A DNA stretch of 64,000 bases from Centipeda infelix ATCC 43532 (GTDB taxonomy: Bacteria > Bacillota > Negativicutes > Selenomonadales > Selenomonadaceae): contig NZ_JH376799.1 in the NCBI RefSeq assembly GCF_000234095.1, positions 444,313 to 508,312 of the forward strand, given 5' to 3'. The notes beneath the pieces were generated by a model. The model was not told the origin of the DNA. It made no database searches and worked only from the letters and a program-made list of their open reading frames with translations. Position 1 is the first letter of the stretch; each line of letters opens with the position of its first letter. The position numbers were made by a program, and so were the translations under genes. Below are positions 19,934-28,834 of the stretch, one piece after another.

Positions 19934-20770
19934 CTATTTTCTGAGTATAAAACGAACAATCAAATAGCCGACACCGTAGAGCGCGATCATCGGCAGTGCG
20001 ATCATCGACTGCGTGAATACGTCGGGTGTCGGCGAGATCACAGCAGCGATGACGAACGAAAGAAAGATGACGATGCGGGCGTATTTTTGCAGGAATGCAG
20101 ACGTGATAATGCCCATCTTGCCGAGAATCGTGATGACGAGCGGCAGCTCAAAGACGAAGCCAAACGGCAGCACGAACATGATGACGAACTCGAAGTAACG
20201 GTTCACAGAAAAGAGTGCCTCAAGTTCCTCGTTGCCGAATCCCTTGAAGAACATGATTGCCGCAGGGAATACGAGGAAGAACGAAAACGCGAGCCCCAGG
20301 AAGAAGAGGATGACCGAGACGGGCACAACAATCCCGAGCACAAGGCGCTCCGCCGGCGTGAGTGCTGGCAGGAAGAACCGCCACACATGGTAGAAGATCA
20401 CGGGCAGCGCGAGAAGAAAGCCCACGACAACAGCGATCTTGATGTAGGTAAAGAACGCCTCCGCAGGCTGCATATAGTAGAGTTTTCCGACCGGTACGGT
20501 CAGATAGTGCATGATGTCGTCGATGAAGTAATAGCCGACACCCGAACCCACTGCAACTGCGAGCAAGCACTTGATAAGGCGCGAACGCAGTTCCGTGAGG
20601 TGTGCGATAAGCGACATATTGCCGTCATCGTCCGCCGCGCCCCCCGCATCCTGCTGTTCAGGCAATGTAGGCGGTGTCACGGGTGGGGCATCCACAAACA
20701 CAGGGGCAGGCTGCTCCCCGCCCGCGGCCCCCTGCTGCTCCTGCTCAGGGGATTTTGATTCCTCCGCCAT
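19934..20770 (-). CDS. tatC: Sec-independent protein translocase TatC
   Basis: 278 residues, six membrane helices, inner membrane. Together with TatA it exports folded proteins with twin-arginine signals. Typical: IAHLTELRSRLIKCLLAVAVGSGVGYY and the FVFELPLV glutamate in helix 4. The N-terminus has an extra ~45-residue Pro/Gln/Glu-rich segment (SKSPEQEQQGAAGGEQPAP...) before the conserved core, longer than in most TatC proteins. It is 3 bases downstream of tatA. Confidence 0.97.
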   Translation of the reverse strand: MAEESKSPEQEQQGAAGGEQPAPVFVDAPPVTPPTLPEQQDAGGAADDDGNMSLIAHLTELRSRLIKCLLAVAVGSGVGYYFIDDIMHYLTVPVGKLYYMQPAEAFFTYIKIAVVVGFLLALPVIFYHVWRFFLPALTPAERLVLGIVVPVSVILFFLGLAFSFFLVFPAAIMFFKGFGNEELEALFSVNRYFEFVIMFVLPFGFVFELPLVITILGKMGIITSAFLQKYARIVIFLSFVIAAVISPTPDVFTQSMIALPMIALYGVGYLIVRFILRK

Positions 20771-20773
20771 GGG

Positions 20774-20995
20774 TCAGCTCTTCGCCTCTGTTTTCTCGTG
20801 CTCGGGCAGACGCTTTGCCTCCTCAGTGACGTTGATCTCCGTGCGAGCGTCCTGCTGTGGCTCGTTGTTTGCCGATTTGAACTCCTTGATGCTCTTGCCG
20901 AGCGCCTTGCCGATGTCGGGCAGACGACCGGGACCGAAGACGACAAGACCGATGATGAGGATGAGGACGAGTTCGGGAACTCCCAGACCAAACAT
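20774..20995 (-). CDS. tatA: TatA-type translocase subunit (copy 1)
   Basis: 73 residues. One N-terminal membrane helix (FGLGVPELVLILIIGLVVFG), the FGPGRLPDIGKALG hinge and amphipathic helix, and a charged tail. Forms the protein-conducting assembly with TatC. It lacks the longer tail seen in the neighbouring paralogue. AGGAGG precedes its ATG. Confidence 0.96.
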   Translation of the reverse strand: MFGLGVPELVLILIIGLVVFGPGRLPDIGKALGKSIKEFKSANNEPQQDARTEINVTEEAKRLPEHEKTEAKS

Positions 20996-21014
20996 AAGAA
21001 CCTCCTAAAATATA

Positions 21015-21359
21015 CTATGCTCTATTTTCTGTATTAGATGTATTCTGCTCTGCCTTGTGCGCCTCGACTGCCGCCGCTGCGGTAGCTGCGGTCGGTGTTG
21101 CCGTGGGTGTCGGTGCTGCGACGGTTGCTTCCGTCGTCGCCTGTACCGTCTGTGCGGACTGGGCGGTGGTCTGCGCCGTAGGCGGCGCAGGCGGCGGCTC
21201 GGGTGCATTGATCGCCGCTGTCAGAGCGTTCGATGCCTTGCGGAACTCGCGGATGCCCTTGCCGAGCGAGCGCCCCATCTCGGGGAGCTTGCCGGGTCCA
21301 AAGACAATGAGCCCGACCACTAGGATCAGGATCAGTTCGGGTACGCCAATGCCAAACAT
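21015..21359 (-). CDS. tatA: TatA-type translocase subunit (copy 2, long Ala/Pro/Thr tail)
   Basis: 114 residues. Same layout as the copy at 20774: [20 protein letters not shown] helix, [14 protein letters not shown] hinge and amphipathic helix. It then has a ~65-residue low-complexity tail of Ala, Pro, Thr and Gln. The two paralogues probably arose by tandem duplication; in Gram-positive-type systems TatA alone can serve as TatA and TatB, so the long form may be a TatB-like specialisation (inference). Confidence 0.93.
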   Translation of the reverse strand: MFGIGVPELILILVVGLIVFGPGKLPEMGRSLGKGIREFRKASNALTAAINAPEPPPAPPTAQTTAQSAQTVQATTEATVAAPTPTATPTAATAAAAVEAHKAEQNTSNTENRA

Positions 21360-21393
21360 GGATATCTCCTTCTTATGGCTGATAAAATATGTT

Positions 21394-22371
21394 CTAAAAT
21401 TCTCTGCGACCGATAAAATCCGCCGCCATCAGGCAGGTCTCGCGGATGCGCTCATCGAGTGTCTCTGGCAGGGCGTTCTTCGCGCGTTCCAGATAGGCAT
21501 CCGCCTTCTCCTGCGCATAGTCCAAACCATCCGTTGTACGGACGATTTCAAGGGCGCGTACGACCTCCGCCTCCGTCAGCTTTGGATTCGTAATGAGTGA
21601 CGTCAGCTCCGCGCGTCCCGCCATATCGAGCACCTCAAGAGCGCGTATGACGGGCAGAGTTACAAACCCCTGAGCGAGATCATGCCCCGCCGGCTTTCCG
21701 ATGTCCTCTGAGGTCTGCCGATAGTCGAGCAGATCGTCCGTGATCTGGAACGCCATGCCGATGGCATGCCCGTAAAGTGCCATTCTCTCCGTATCCGCCG
21801 CACTCATGCCGCCGATGGCAGCTCCGAGCTCGCAGCAGGTCTCAAGGAAGTCCGCCGTCTTCTTGCGGATGCGCTCATAGTAGTCATCCTCACTCGCGGG
21901 CACTTGATAGACGGTATGATCCTGAAGGATCTCGCCCTCACTCAGCGTGCAGACAAGCTGCGCAAGCTTAACGTAAACCGACGAATCATATCCTGCCTCC
22001 GCAACGAGCTTGAACGCACGCGCAAAGAGGTAGTCGCCGCTCAGGATCGCGACCTGATTTCCCCATTTGGAATTCGTGGTCGCCGCACCACGCCGCGTAT
22101 CTGCTTCGTCAATGACATCATCGTGCACGAGGGAAGCCGTGTGGATCAACTCAAGTGCAATCGCAATCGGCATCGCACGCGTACGATCAAACGATGCGCC
22201 GCCGCGTGCCGCAAGCAGGAAGAGTGCGGGGCGCAGGCGCTTCCCGCCGGAGGATACAAGATGTTCCCCGACATCCGTAATGAGCGGGGTATCGGAGATA
22301 ACAGACGCAGCAAGCGCCGGTTCAAATTCCTCAAGATCTGCCTGTATGACATCAAACATGTCGCTTTTCAA
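21394..22371 (-). CDS. Polyprenyl diphosphate synthase (trans, long chain)
   Basis: 325 residues with the start used here. Extends FPP/GGPP with IPP to the side chain of menaquinone. First Asp-rich motif [15 protein letters not shown], second [17 protein letters not shown] also present. The start is placed at a TTG (22371) because AGGTGAT lies 6 bases upstream and the length then fits the family; an in-frame ATG four codons later lacks a site, and a longer form reaching 22473 has an unlikely N-terminus. It is the first gene of the tat-ubiD-ubiA run, and supplies the chain the UbiA-like enzyme attaches. Confidence 0.92.
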   Translation of the reverse strand: MKSDMFDVIQADLEEFEPALAASVISDTPLITDVGEHLVSSGGKRLRPALFLLAARGGASFDRTRAMPIAIALELIHTASLVHDDVIDEADTRRGAATTNSKWGNQVAILSGDYLFARAFKLVAEAGYDSSVYVKLAQLVCTLSEGEILQDHTVYQVPASEDDYYERIRKKTADFLETCCELGAAIGGMSAADTERMALYGHAIGMAFQITDDLLDYRQTSEDIGKPAGHDLAQGFVTLPVIRALEVLDMAGRAELTSLITNPKLTEAEVVRALEIVRTTDGLDYAQEKADAYLERAKNALPETLDERIRETCLMAADFIGRREF

Positions 22372-22508
22372 CGTCGTATCACCTACAATGGGCGCATCTG
22401 TGGAGCGCCGCCACTTTCTGTTATCTGTATGTAAACCTCCACACATTCTATCATATTGCGCCCATACCGTCAAAATTATTTCATGGCAGTCTCATGAGAT
22501 GCATACAA

Positions 22509-23996
22509 TTATCTTTTCTGCAAAATGAGTGCACTGCCAACCGAACGCTCCGTACCGTCCGAGGGAGAGTTCACCACATCTCCGTCCACATAGAGTGCGG
22601 ATGAGCCCCCGCCGTCGAGATTGATTGCGTTCTGCACGCCGAATTTTACGAGCAGCTCGGCAAACTCCGTGAGCGTCAGCCCGTGGCTGTGCTCCTGACG
22701 TCCGTCGACGACGGCAAAGACGATCTTGCCCGCCTTCGTCACACCGACGGCACTGCGCGGTGCACGTCCATAGCGGATGTCGCCCGGAAACTGTTCCTCG
22801 CCCGCTGTCACACGCACAGCGCCGTTCTCGACGAGACGCGGCCCTGCACCGACGATCTGCTCCGCACGATCCCACATAGCGCCCGTCTGCTCCGTAAGCA
22901 CGGTCGGATCACCGACGCGTGTGCCCGCTGCCGCAAAGGCATCCATCGATGTACCATGCACGGAGATGACATAGCCGTCCGAGGGAATCGCGGAATCATT
23001 TGTGTTGATCTCTGCAACACGCCCGTCACGGATCACGTATTCCAAACCGTACGGATTTGTCCCTGTCGATCTGCCGTAGGCGCGGTTATAGATGACGAGT
23101 CCATTCTCACCGCGCTCGACATTGACCCCTGAGACGGGAAGCGTCACCTGATCGATCTTCACCGTCCCGTTGTAGGAGACTTTGCCGAAAACAAAGGAAT
23201 CGTCAGGCATCACGCCGAATGCACTGCGGTCATAGTACGTCGTGCCGACAATCGTGCCGTCGATCTTCGTCACACCAAGGATTGTGCCGTCGGACGCAAA
23301 ATAGGAGGCGTTGATCGCCGCTGCCGCATTGGTATCGTGTGCAATTCCGCTCACGGTCTGCCGCCCCAGGATAATTCCGCGTGCAAGTGCGGGGCGCACG
23401 CGATATTTCGTTGGATCAGCTTCCGCAAAGTATGCCGTCACCTGCCCATCCTCATCTTCGTAGATGTAGGTGCGCATCATCAGCCCTGCCGCAATTGTTT
23501 CTTCCTTCAGAATGGGCAGTTTCGGTTTTTCGGTCTGCTCTTTTGTATCGTCGTCCAACGGCTTTACGGGCTGTACAGGCGGCGTTTCCACCTTTGCAGG
23601 GGACTGTTTCCCCGCTCCCGCGGGAGCAATATCGAGGAAGACGCGGAACGGCTTCGTCAGATTGCCAATGTTGTAGTTCATGCCCTTTGCCATTGTGACG
23701 GTGACGTAGAAATGTCCGCGCCGCGCGGCATAGGAAACCCCATCGATGCGCTTCGTCCGCACGGAGGGGCGCACGAGCTTCGCCGCATCCGTATCCACAA
23801 AGTCAAAGGTGAGCTCGCGCCCATCGTCCGATAGATTGACGTGATAGACGGGCATCTCCGTGAAGTCAAAGACAATACGGTCGCGTTCCGCCGTACTCGA
23901 CGTACGCAGACCGTTCAGGCCCGCCGCCCACGCATAGGAGGATGCCGCCAGCAGCAGCGCCCCTGCCAGCACCATGATTTTCTTTAGAATACGCAT
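22509..23996 (-). CDS. Exported NAGPA-domain (phosphodiester glycosidase-like) protein
   Basis: 495 residues. Signal peptide (LVLAGALLLAASSYAWA-type, cleaved after AWA), then an AMIN-like beta domain (about 25-130) that in other proteins binds cell-wall polymers, a Pro/Lys-rich linker, and a C-terminal NAGPA/DUF2233 domain (about 200-495: AAINASYFASDGTILG, VDGRQEHSHGLTLTEFAELL, AINLDGGGSSALYVDG, final RSVGSALILQ). Expected in the cell envelope, acting on a phosphodiester-linked sugar. The start is the ATG at 23996, with TTGGAG 6 bases upstream; a GTG two codons earlier overlaps that site. Substrate unknown. Confidence 0.85.
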   Translation of the reverse strand: MRILKKIMVLAGALLLAASSYAWAAGLNGLRTSSTAERDRIVFDFTEMPVYHVNLSDDGRELTFDFVDTDAAKLVRPSVRTKRIDGVSYAARRGHFYVTVTMAKGMNYNIGNLTKPFRVFLDIAPAGAGKQSPAKVETPPVQPVKPLDDDTKEQTEKPKLPILKEETIAAGLMMRTYIYEDEDGQVTAYFAEADPTKYRVRPALARGIILGRQTVSGIAHDTNAAAAINASYFASDGTILGVTKIDGTIVGTTYYDRSAFGVMPDDSFVFGKVSYNGTVKIDQVTLPVSGVNVERGENGLVIYNRAYGRSTGTNPYGLEYVIRDGRVAEINTNDSAIPSDGYVISVHGTSMDAFAAAGTRVGDPTVLTEQTGAMWDRAEQIVGAGPRLVENGAVRVTAGEEQFPGDIRYGRAPRSAVGVTKAGKIVFAVVDGRQEHSHGLTLTEFAELLVKFGVQNAINLDGGGSSALYVDGDVVNSPSDGTERSVGSALILQKR

Positions 23997-24031
23997 AAAC
24001 ACTCCAAACTAAGCGAATAATCAGTGCAATA

Positions 24032-24059
24032 GAAAAAGGAAGCTGCACGGGCAGCCTCC
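24032..24059 (-). terminator. Terminator after the flagellar genes
   Basis: On the minus strand GGAGGCTGC pairs with GCAGCTTCC (one G-U) around a CCGT loop, followed by TTTTTC. It lies just past the flgJ-like stop and before the NAGPA gene. Confidence 0.8.
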
Positions 24060-24081
24060 CCTCATAAATCTGTATTATCTC

Positions 24082-24507
24082 TCACCGTGTCTTGATGGTC
24101 AACTGCTTATACATCATATCCGCGATGCCGATGCCGCCGCTCTTTGCCGCCGCGTTCATCAGCTCTGTATCGCGCATATCCTCAAAGATCTCAAGTGCAT
24201 TGGACTTTTTCCCAAACGGCTCGCTCTCGGGCACGGTCGCACGCATCTGCTTATACATCATGCTGAGGAACATCGCCTCGAAGCCCTCGCACGCCTCGCG
24301 CAGCTTCTTTGCCTCGACATTCTCCGCTGCCATCGTATTCTTTGGCGCATAGCCTGTCGTCTCCGAAACAGTGTCTCCTGCCACCTTGCGCTGAAGCTCG
24401 TCGAGTTTCGCTTGGAAGGACTGCCCCTCAGCGTTCATACGTGCAGCATCGTAGGAGGGCTGTGCTGCACCACTCAAAAGAGAGTGATCGATTGACTGTA
24501 TCGTCAT
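24082..24507 (-). CDS. flgJ: Flagellar rod-binding protein, FlgJ N-terminal type
   Basis: 141 residues. Matches the rod-binding domain only (LREACEGFEAMFLSMMYKQMRATVPES...FEDMRDTELMNAAAKSGGIGIADMMYKQL); the muramidase half of proteobacterial FlgJ is absent, so the rod must get through the wall with another hydrolase. The ATG at 24507 follows GGAGGAGGAACGC; an in-frame upstream extension has no such site. It is the last gene of the flg run and lies 16 bases after flgI. Confidence 0.9.
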   Translation of the reverse strand: MTIQSIDHSLLSGAAQPSYDAARMNAEGQSFQAKLDELQRKVAGDTVSETTGYAPKNTMAAENVEAKKLREACEGFEAMFLSMMYKQMRATVPESEPFGKKSNALEIFEDMRDTELMNAAAKSGGIGIADMMYKQLTIKTR

Positions 24508-24523
24508 GCGTTCCTCCTCCTGT

Positions 24524-25639
24524 CTACACAATATCAAGCTCGGCGTGCAGCGCACCCGCCGCCTTCATTGCCTGCAAAATTGAGATTGTATCGCGCGGGG
24601 TCGCGCCCACAGTATTGAGTGCACCCACGATATCGCTGATGTTCGTCGTCGCGGGCAGGATGATCGTGCTGCCCTTCGTCTCCGTGACCTCCACGTTTGG
24701 ATCGTCCGACACCACCGTATTGCCGTAGCTGAACGGTCCCGGCTGCGAGACATCCGTATTGGACTGGATGCGGATCGTGAGCCCGCCCTGCGTGATCGCA
24801 ACGGCATCCACCGCAACATCACCGCCCATGATGATCGTCCCCGTGCGCTCGTTCACAACGACGCGCGCCATGTTGTCGGGACGGACGGGCAGGTCCTCAA
24901 TCGAGGCGACAAAGCCGACCACGTTCCCGCGGAAATAGGACGGGATCGCCACATCCACACGCCCGGGATTATTTGCCTGTGCAATGCTGCCATACTGTGC
25001 GTTGATCGCCCCCGCGACACGCGATGCCGTTGTAAAGTCGGGACGCGCAAGCGAGAGGGAGATCATCCCGTTCGAGCCGATGCCGTCGTCCTCAACCGTG
25101 CGCTCGACAATACCGCCATTCACGGCGATACCGACCGTCGGAAACGCCTTTGTCGTGCTGCTGCCGCCGCTTCCTGCCGTAAAGCCGCCCGTGGAGACAC
25201 CGCCCTGCGCGACGACGTAAACCTCGCCATTTCCTGCGCGGAGCGGGGTCTGGAGGAGCGTCCCACCGCGCAGGCTCTTCGCATCGCCGATGGAGGAGAC
25301 CGTCACGTCGAGGGTATCCCCCTCACGTACGAAGGGGGGCAGCGTCGCCGTCACCATGACCGCTGCGACGTTCTTGAGCTTGATCGAGCTGCTGTTGACG
25401 GTAATGCCGTAGGTTGTCAGCATATTTGCAATCGACTGCACCGTTTCGCCCGAACTCGAGCCGTCGCCCGTGCCGTCCAGGCCGACGACCAGTCCATAGC
25501 CCATGAGTTGGTTGGAACGCACCCCCTGTACCTTGGAGATGTCCTTGATCCGCGTCACGGCGGAGTCCGCCGCCGCAGTCCCCGGCAGTGTGCCGAGCAC
25601 GAGCGCGAGGAGGAGCAGAAGGACGGTAAATTTCTTCAT
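24524..25639 (-). CDS. flgI: Flagellar P-ring protein FlgI
   Basis: 371 residues. Forms the peptidoglycan-level bushing of the basal body in diderms. Signal peptide (FTVLLLLLALVLGTLPGTAAA), then VTRIKDISKVQGVRSNQLMGYGLVVGLDGTGD, highly typical. C-terminus ATPRDTISILQAMKAAGALHAELDI. Its presence with flgH shows a two-membrane envelope. Between flgH and the flgJ-like gene. Confidence 0.97.
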   Translation of the reverse strand: MKKFTVLLLLLALVLGTLPGTAAADSAVTRIKDISKVQGVRSNQLMGYGLVVGLDGTGDGSSSGETVQSIANMLTTYGITVNSSSIKLKNVAAVMVTATLPPFVREGDTLDVTVSSIGDAKSLRGGTLLQTPLRAGNGEVYVVAQGGVSTGGFTAGSGGSSTTKAFPTVGIAVNGGIVERTVEDDGIGSNGMISLSLARPDFTTASRVAGAINAQYGSIAQANNPGRVDVAIPSYFRGNVVGFVASIEDLPVRPDNMARVVVNERTGTIIMGGDVAVDAVAITQGGLTIRIQSNTDVSQPGPFSYGNTVVSDDPNVEVTETKGSTIILPATTNISDIVGALNTVGATPRDTISILQAMKAAGALHAELDIV

Positions 25640-25654
25640 AACATGCGCCTCCCG

Positions 25655-26254
25655 TCAGAACAGAATGTTGAAGATCTGTGTAAGAATACCCTGCCGCTGC
25701 TTTGCGTTGAGAGGACCCTTCCCATCAAATCGCACCGTCGCATCCGCGACGCGCGTGGAGAGGATTGTATTGGAGCTCGAGATGTCCTCTGGGCGGCAGG
25801 TGCCGCGAAAGACAATCTTGTGCTCGTTTTTGTTCTGCCAGATCGACTGCGTCCCCTCGAGGACAAAGTTGCCGTTCGGCATGACATCCACCACGGTAAC
25901 GGTGACGTTGCCCGCAACACGGTTCGATGAGGATGCGGAGCCCTTTGCACTGAACTTGTCCGAGCCGCTCGCCGATGCCGCCTGCAGGAAGTCAAAGATG
26001 CCAAGTCCCGCACCGAGATGGACCGAGCCGCTCTTCTCGTTCGCGGAGCTGCGCGTCGCCGAGGTCGTCGTCGACTCACTGATGACGATGGTGACAATAT
26101 CGCCGATGCCCGTCGCGCGATGGTCAGCGAACGGGCTCTTCGCAGGATGCCCGCTCGGGGTGTTCCACAGGGATTCTGCCGAGACGGCGGGAGCAAGACT
26201 TGCCGTACAAAGGACAGCGGCCAGCATCCCTGCGAGCCATTTTTGTTTTCTCAT
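25655..26254 (-). CDS. flgH: Flagellar L-ring protein FlgH
   Basis: 199 residues. Forms the outer-membrane ring of the basal body. Conserved: SLWN near the N-terminus, HRATGIGDIVTIVISEST, ANEKSGSVHLG, NGNFVLEGTQSI, GTCRPEDISSSNTILSTRVADATVRFDGKGPL. The N-terminus (WLAGMLAAVLCTASLAPAVSA) looks like an ordinary signal peptide cut after VSA. The one cysteine lacks a proper lipobox (Leu at -1), whereas FlgH is a lipoprotein in most diderms. Confidence 0.95.
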   Translation of the reverse strand: MRKQKWLAGMLAAVLCTASLAPAVSAESLWNTPSGHPAKSPFADHRATGIGDIVTIVISESTTTSATRSSANEKSGSVHLGAGLGIFDFLQAASASGSDKFSAKGSASSSNRVAGNVTVTVVDVMPNGNFVLEGTQSIWQNKNEHKIVFRGTCRPEDISSSNTILSTRVADATVRFDGKGPLNAKQRQGILTQIFNILF

Positions 26255-26312
26255 ATCGAACTCCTTATGGAAATATCTGCCTACGCCGCACCATCACAGC
26301 ACAGCTCTTCCT

Positions 26313-27080
26313 TCATCCGATGATCCGCACTGTCGCGCCATCAATCACCTTGCCGCGCAGAATTTTGCCTGAGCGCACATTGCGCACACGGATCTCATAG
26401 CCGACGCGTCCGGGCTCGAGTGCCACGCCCTCGGCGCGTACGACGATGCCGTTTGCGTCCAGGATCAGCTCCACCGCGTTGCCCGCGTGCATGACCAGCG
26501 GCATCGCAAGCATCGAGGGCGTGATGGTCGCATCTTTGCGAATGTAGCGCCCCGCCACACGCCCCTCAAGCCGTGTAAAATCTGTGAGGGTAAGCTCCGG
26601 CGGCGTATCCACCGCACGCTCCTCAAGCCGCGTATTTGCAGCGGAGATCTCTCCCTCCGCACGAATGTCCGTCATGGCAACGAGCACGCGGTCATAGACC
26701 GACAGTCGATAGTAGCTCGTCGCACGCCGATTCAGCACGCCGTCGATGTAGACTGCAAACACGGCGGGAAACTCACGGCTGTAAGGCAACCCACGCGGAA
26801 ACTCGACAACGGCGGTCACCTCGCCCGCAGGGAGGTGCAGGGTCGATGCCGCACGCTGCAGGCGCAGCTCATGCCGACGTGTCTCCCCCATTGCAGAAAG
26901 CTTTTCCTCGATCTTCTGCGCGGCAAGCGCGTCAAGCTGCGCAGAGGACAGGACCGTCGGGAAATAGTCGCCCTGCGTCGGTCCATATGCGGCAGCAGAA
27001 GGTGCTCCCGCCCACAGAAAAGCGAATAAGCCACTCCATAGGCATAGAATGGCTGTTATCGTACCTTGCTTGAGAATCAA
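26313..27080 (-). CDS. flgA: Flagellar P-ring assembly chaperone FlgA
   Basis: 255 residues. Periplasmic factor needed for FlgI ring assembly. N-terminal signal or anchor helix, a variable middle, then the SAF-like C-terminal half (AANTRLEERAVDTPPELT, GRVAGRYIRKDATITPSMLAMP, GNAVELILDANGIVVRAEGVAL, VRNVRSGKILRGKVIDGATVRI). The TTG at 27080 overlaps the flgG stop (GTTGA), so translation is coupled; no strong ribosome binding site of its own is seen. Confidence 0.9.
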   Translation of the reverse strand: MILKQGTITAILCLWSGLFAFLWAGAPSAAAYGPTQGDYFPTVLSSAQLDALAAQKIEEKLSAMGETRRHELRLQRAASTLHLPAGEVTAVVEFPRGLPYSREFPAVFAVYIDGVLNRRATSYYRLSVYDRVLVAMTDIRAEGEISAANTRLEERAVDTPPELTLTDFTRLEGRVAGRYIRKDATITPSMLAMPLVMHAGNAVELILDANGIVVRAEGVALEPGRVGYEIRVRNVRSGKILRGKVIDGATVRIIG

Positions 27081-27871
27081 CGCTTGAGCGAGTTTGCAAT
27101 CTCGAGCATCGAATCTGATGTCGTGATCGCCTTGGAGTTGGACTCGTATGCACGCTGGGAAACGATCATCTCGACCATCTCCTCTACGATCTGCACATTG
27201 CTCATCTCAAGCGTTCCCTGCGCGAGCGTACCTGCGCCGTCCACGCCGGGATTCGACTCGATCGCCTCGCCCGAGGCATCGGACACGACGAAGAGGTTCT
27301 TGCCGATGGAGGTAAGCCCCGCCGGATTGACGAAGCGTGCGAGTGTGATCTGCCCGGCCTCCTGCTGCTGCGTCTGTCCCGCCTCGCGGTAGGAGACACG
27401 CCCATCACCCGAGATCGTGATGGAGTCCGACGGTGCATTCTGACCGATCGTAATGCCGTCGGCGAGCAGGTAGCCATCCGTCGTCACCATGCGGCGATCG
27501 CTGTCGAGCTTCCACGTTCCGTCGCGTGTATACGCCGTCGATCCGTCGGGCATTGTGACGCGGAAGAAGCCCTCGCCCTGAATGCCGATGTCCGTTGGGT
27601 TGTCCGTTGTCTGCAGGGGTCCCTGTGTAAAGACGCGCTGCGTCGCCGCCACGCGCGTACCGAGACCGATCTGAAGTGCGGTTGGGTACTGCGAGTCCGC
27701 ACCGTTCTGTGCGCCCGCCTCGCGGAGCGTCTGATAGACGAGATCCTGGAACTCCGCACGCACCTTCTTGCCGCCATGCGTGTTGACATTGGCGATGTTG
27801 TGCGCGACGATGTCCATGTGCGTCTGCTGCGCCTTCATGCCGGACGCTGCAGACCAAAGTGCTCGCATCAT
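27077..27871 (-). CDS. flgG: Flagellar distal rod protein FlgG
   Basis: 264 residues. Axial rod protein exported by the flagellar type III apparatus. N-terminal ASGMKAQQTHMDIVAHNIANVNT with the ANNLANxNT-type signature, YTRDGTWKLDSDRRMVTTDGYLL, and C-terminal QIVEEMVEMIVSQRAYESNSKAITTSDSMLEIANSL, all typical of FlgG. GGAGGGGGATATCGACT precedes the ATG pair. Confidence 0.96.
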   Translation of the reverse strand: MMRALWSAASGMKAQQTHMDIVAHNIANVNTHGGKKVRAEFQDLVYQTLREAGAQNGADSQYPTALQIGLGTRVAATQRVFTQGPLQTTDNPTDIGIQGEGFFRVTMPDGSTAYTRDGTWKLDSDRRMVTTDGYLLADGITIGQNAPSDSITISGDGRVSYREAGQTQQQEAGQITLARFVNPAGLTSIGKNLFVVSDASGEAIESNPGVDGAGTLAQGTLEMSNVQIVEEMVEMIVSQRAYESNSKAITTSDSMLEIANSLKR

Positions 27872-27952
27872 AGTCGATATCCCCCTCCAAGGAATGATTA
27901 CACGTTGTTCACTCTATTATATCGTATGGATCTAACATTTTCTTAAGTATTT

Positions 27953-28756
27953 TTAAGTCGTGCGGCCGACATCATTGACCGCCTTGTCGAGCAGCGTGTC
28001 CTGCGTCTGCACTGCCTTCGAGCCCGCCTCGTAGACGCGGTAGTTATTGATGAGCTCGACCATCTCTGTGACGACGCTCGTGTTCGACATCTCAAGCAGT
28101 CCCTGCTCGATCGTTCCTGTCGCCTGCTGCGGCCGTGCGCCCTCCTGCGGACGGTAGAGGTTGTCTCCCTGCTTGATAACCGCTTCGGGCGCATCGAACT
28201 CTACAAAGCCGAGCTGGGCGATCTGAGCGCCGTCCGCGTAGATACGCCCATCGCCCGTGATATTCACGCGCTGTGCATCCGCCGGAATGGTGATCGGGCG
28301 TCCTTGCGCCGAGAGGACTGCCTGTCCGCGCACATTCTGCAGCTGCCCGTTTGCGGAGCGGTAAAAGCTGCCATCGCGCGTATAGCGCGGTCCCTGCGGT
28401 GTGTCGATAACGAAGTAGCCCTGCCCCGAGATCGCGAGGTCATAGGTGTTCCCCGTTGTCTGCATTGCACCCTGCAGGTGATCCGTCGCAATCTCGTCGA
28501 CGGCAGAGCCGAGGCCGAGCATGCCGACACGCGGTGGACGATTGCCTTCGATGCGGAAGCCCTTGAAGCTCGTCACCTCTGTGTCGGCGGAGTGATCGTT
28601 GATGCGGCGCAGAAGCATCGGCTCGAACTCGCGAATCGCCATATCGTCGCGCTTGTACCCCGTTGTCGAGGCGTTCGCGAGATTGTTCGCGATCATATCC
28701 GTATGCTTCGTCTCTGTAATCATGCCCGAAGCCGCGATATAGAGTCCTCTCCACAT
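27953..28756 (-). CDS. flgF: Flagellar proximal rod protein FlgF (FlgG-like)
   Basis: 267 residues. Same family as FlgG: ASGMITETKHTDMIANNLANASTTGYKRD, YTRDGSFYRSANGQL, TSVVTEMVELINNYRVYEAGSKAVQTQDTLLDKAVNDV. Position upstream of flgG and the shorter similarity to FlgG make FlgF the better name, but flgF/flgG calls between two such paralogues are partly by order. About 80 bases separate it from mreB. Confidence 0.9.
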   Translation of the reverse strand: MWRGLYIAASGMITETKHTDMIANNLANASTTGYKRDDMAIREFEPMLLRRINDHSADTEVTSFKGFRIEGNRPPRVGMLGLGSAVDEIATDHLQGAMQTTGNTYDLAISGQGYFVIDTPQGPRYTRDGSFYRSANGQLQNVRGQAVLSAQGRPITIPADAQRVNITGDGRIYADGAQIAQLGFVEFDAPEAVIKQGDNLYRPQEGARPQQATGTIEQGLLEMSNTSVVTEMVELINNYRVYEAGSKAVQTQDTLLDKAVNDVGRTT

Positions 28757-28834
28757 AGTTCATCCCTCTTTTTCCCACAAAAGTTCTGTATCTATATAGT
28801 TTCGCTGTATTCGCTGATTTTCCTCTAAGGAAGG

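Noticed and set aside
24082..24507. A bifunctional FlgJ with muramidase.
   Set aside because: The protein ends after the rod-binding domain, and no glucosaminidase domain follows in any frame.
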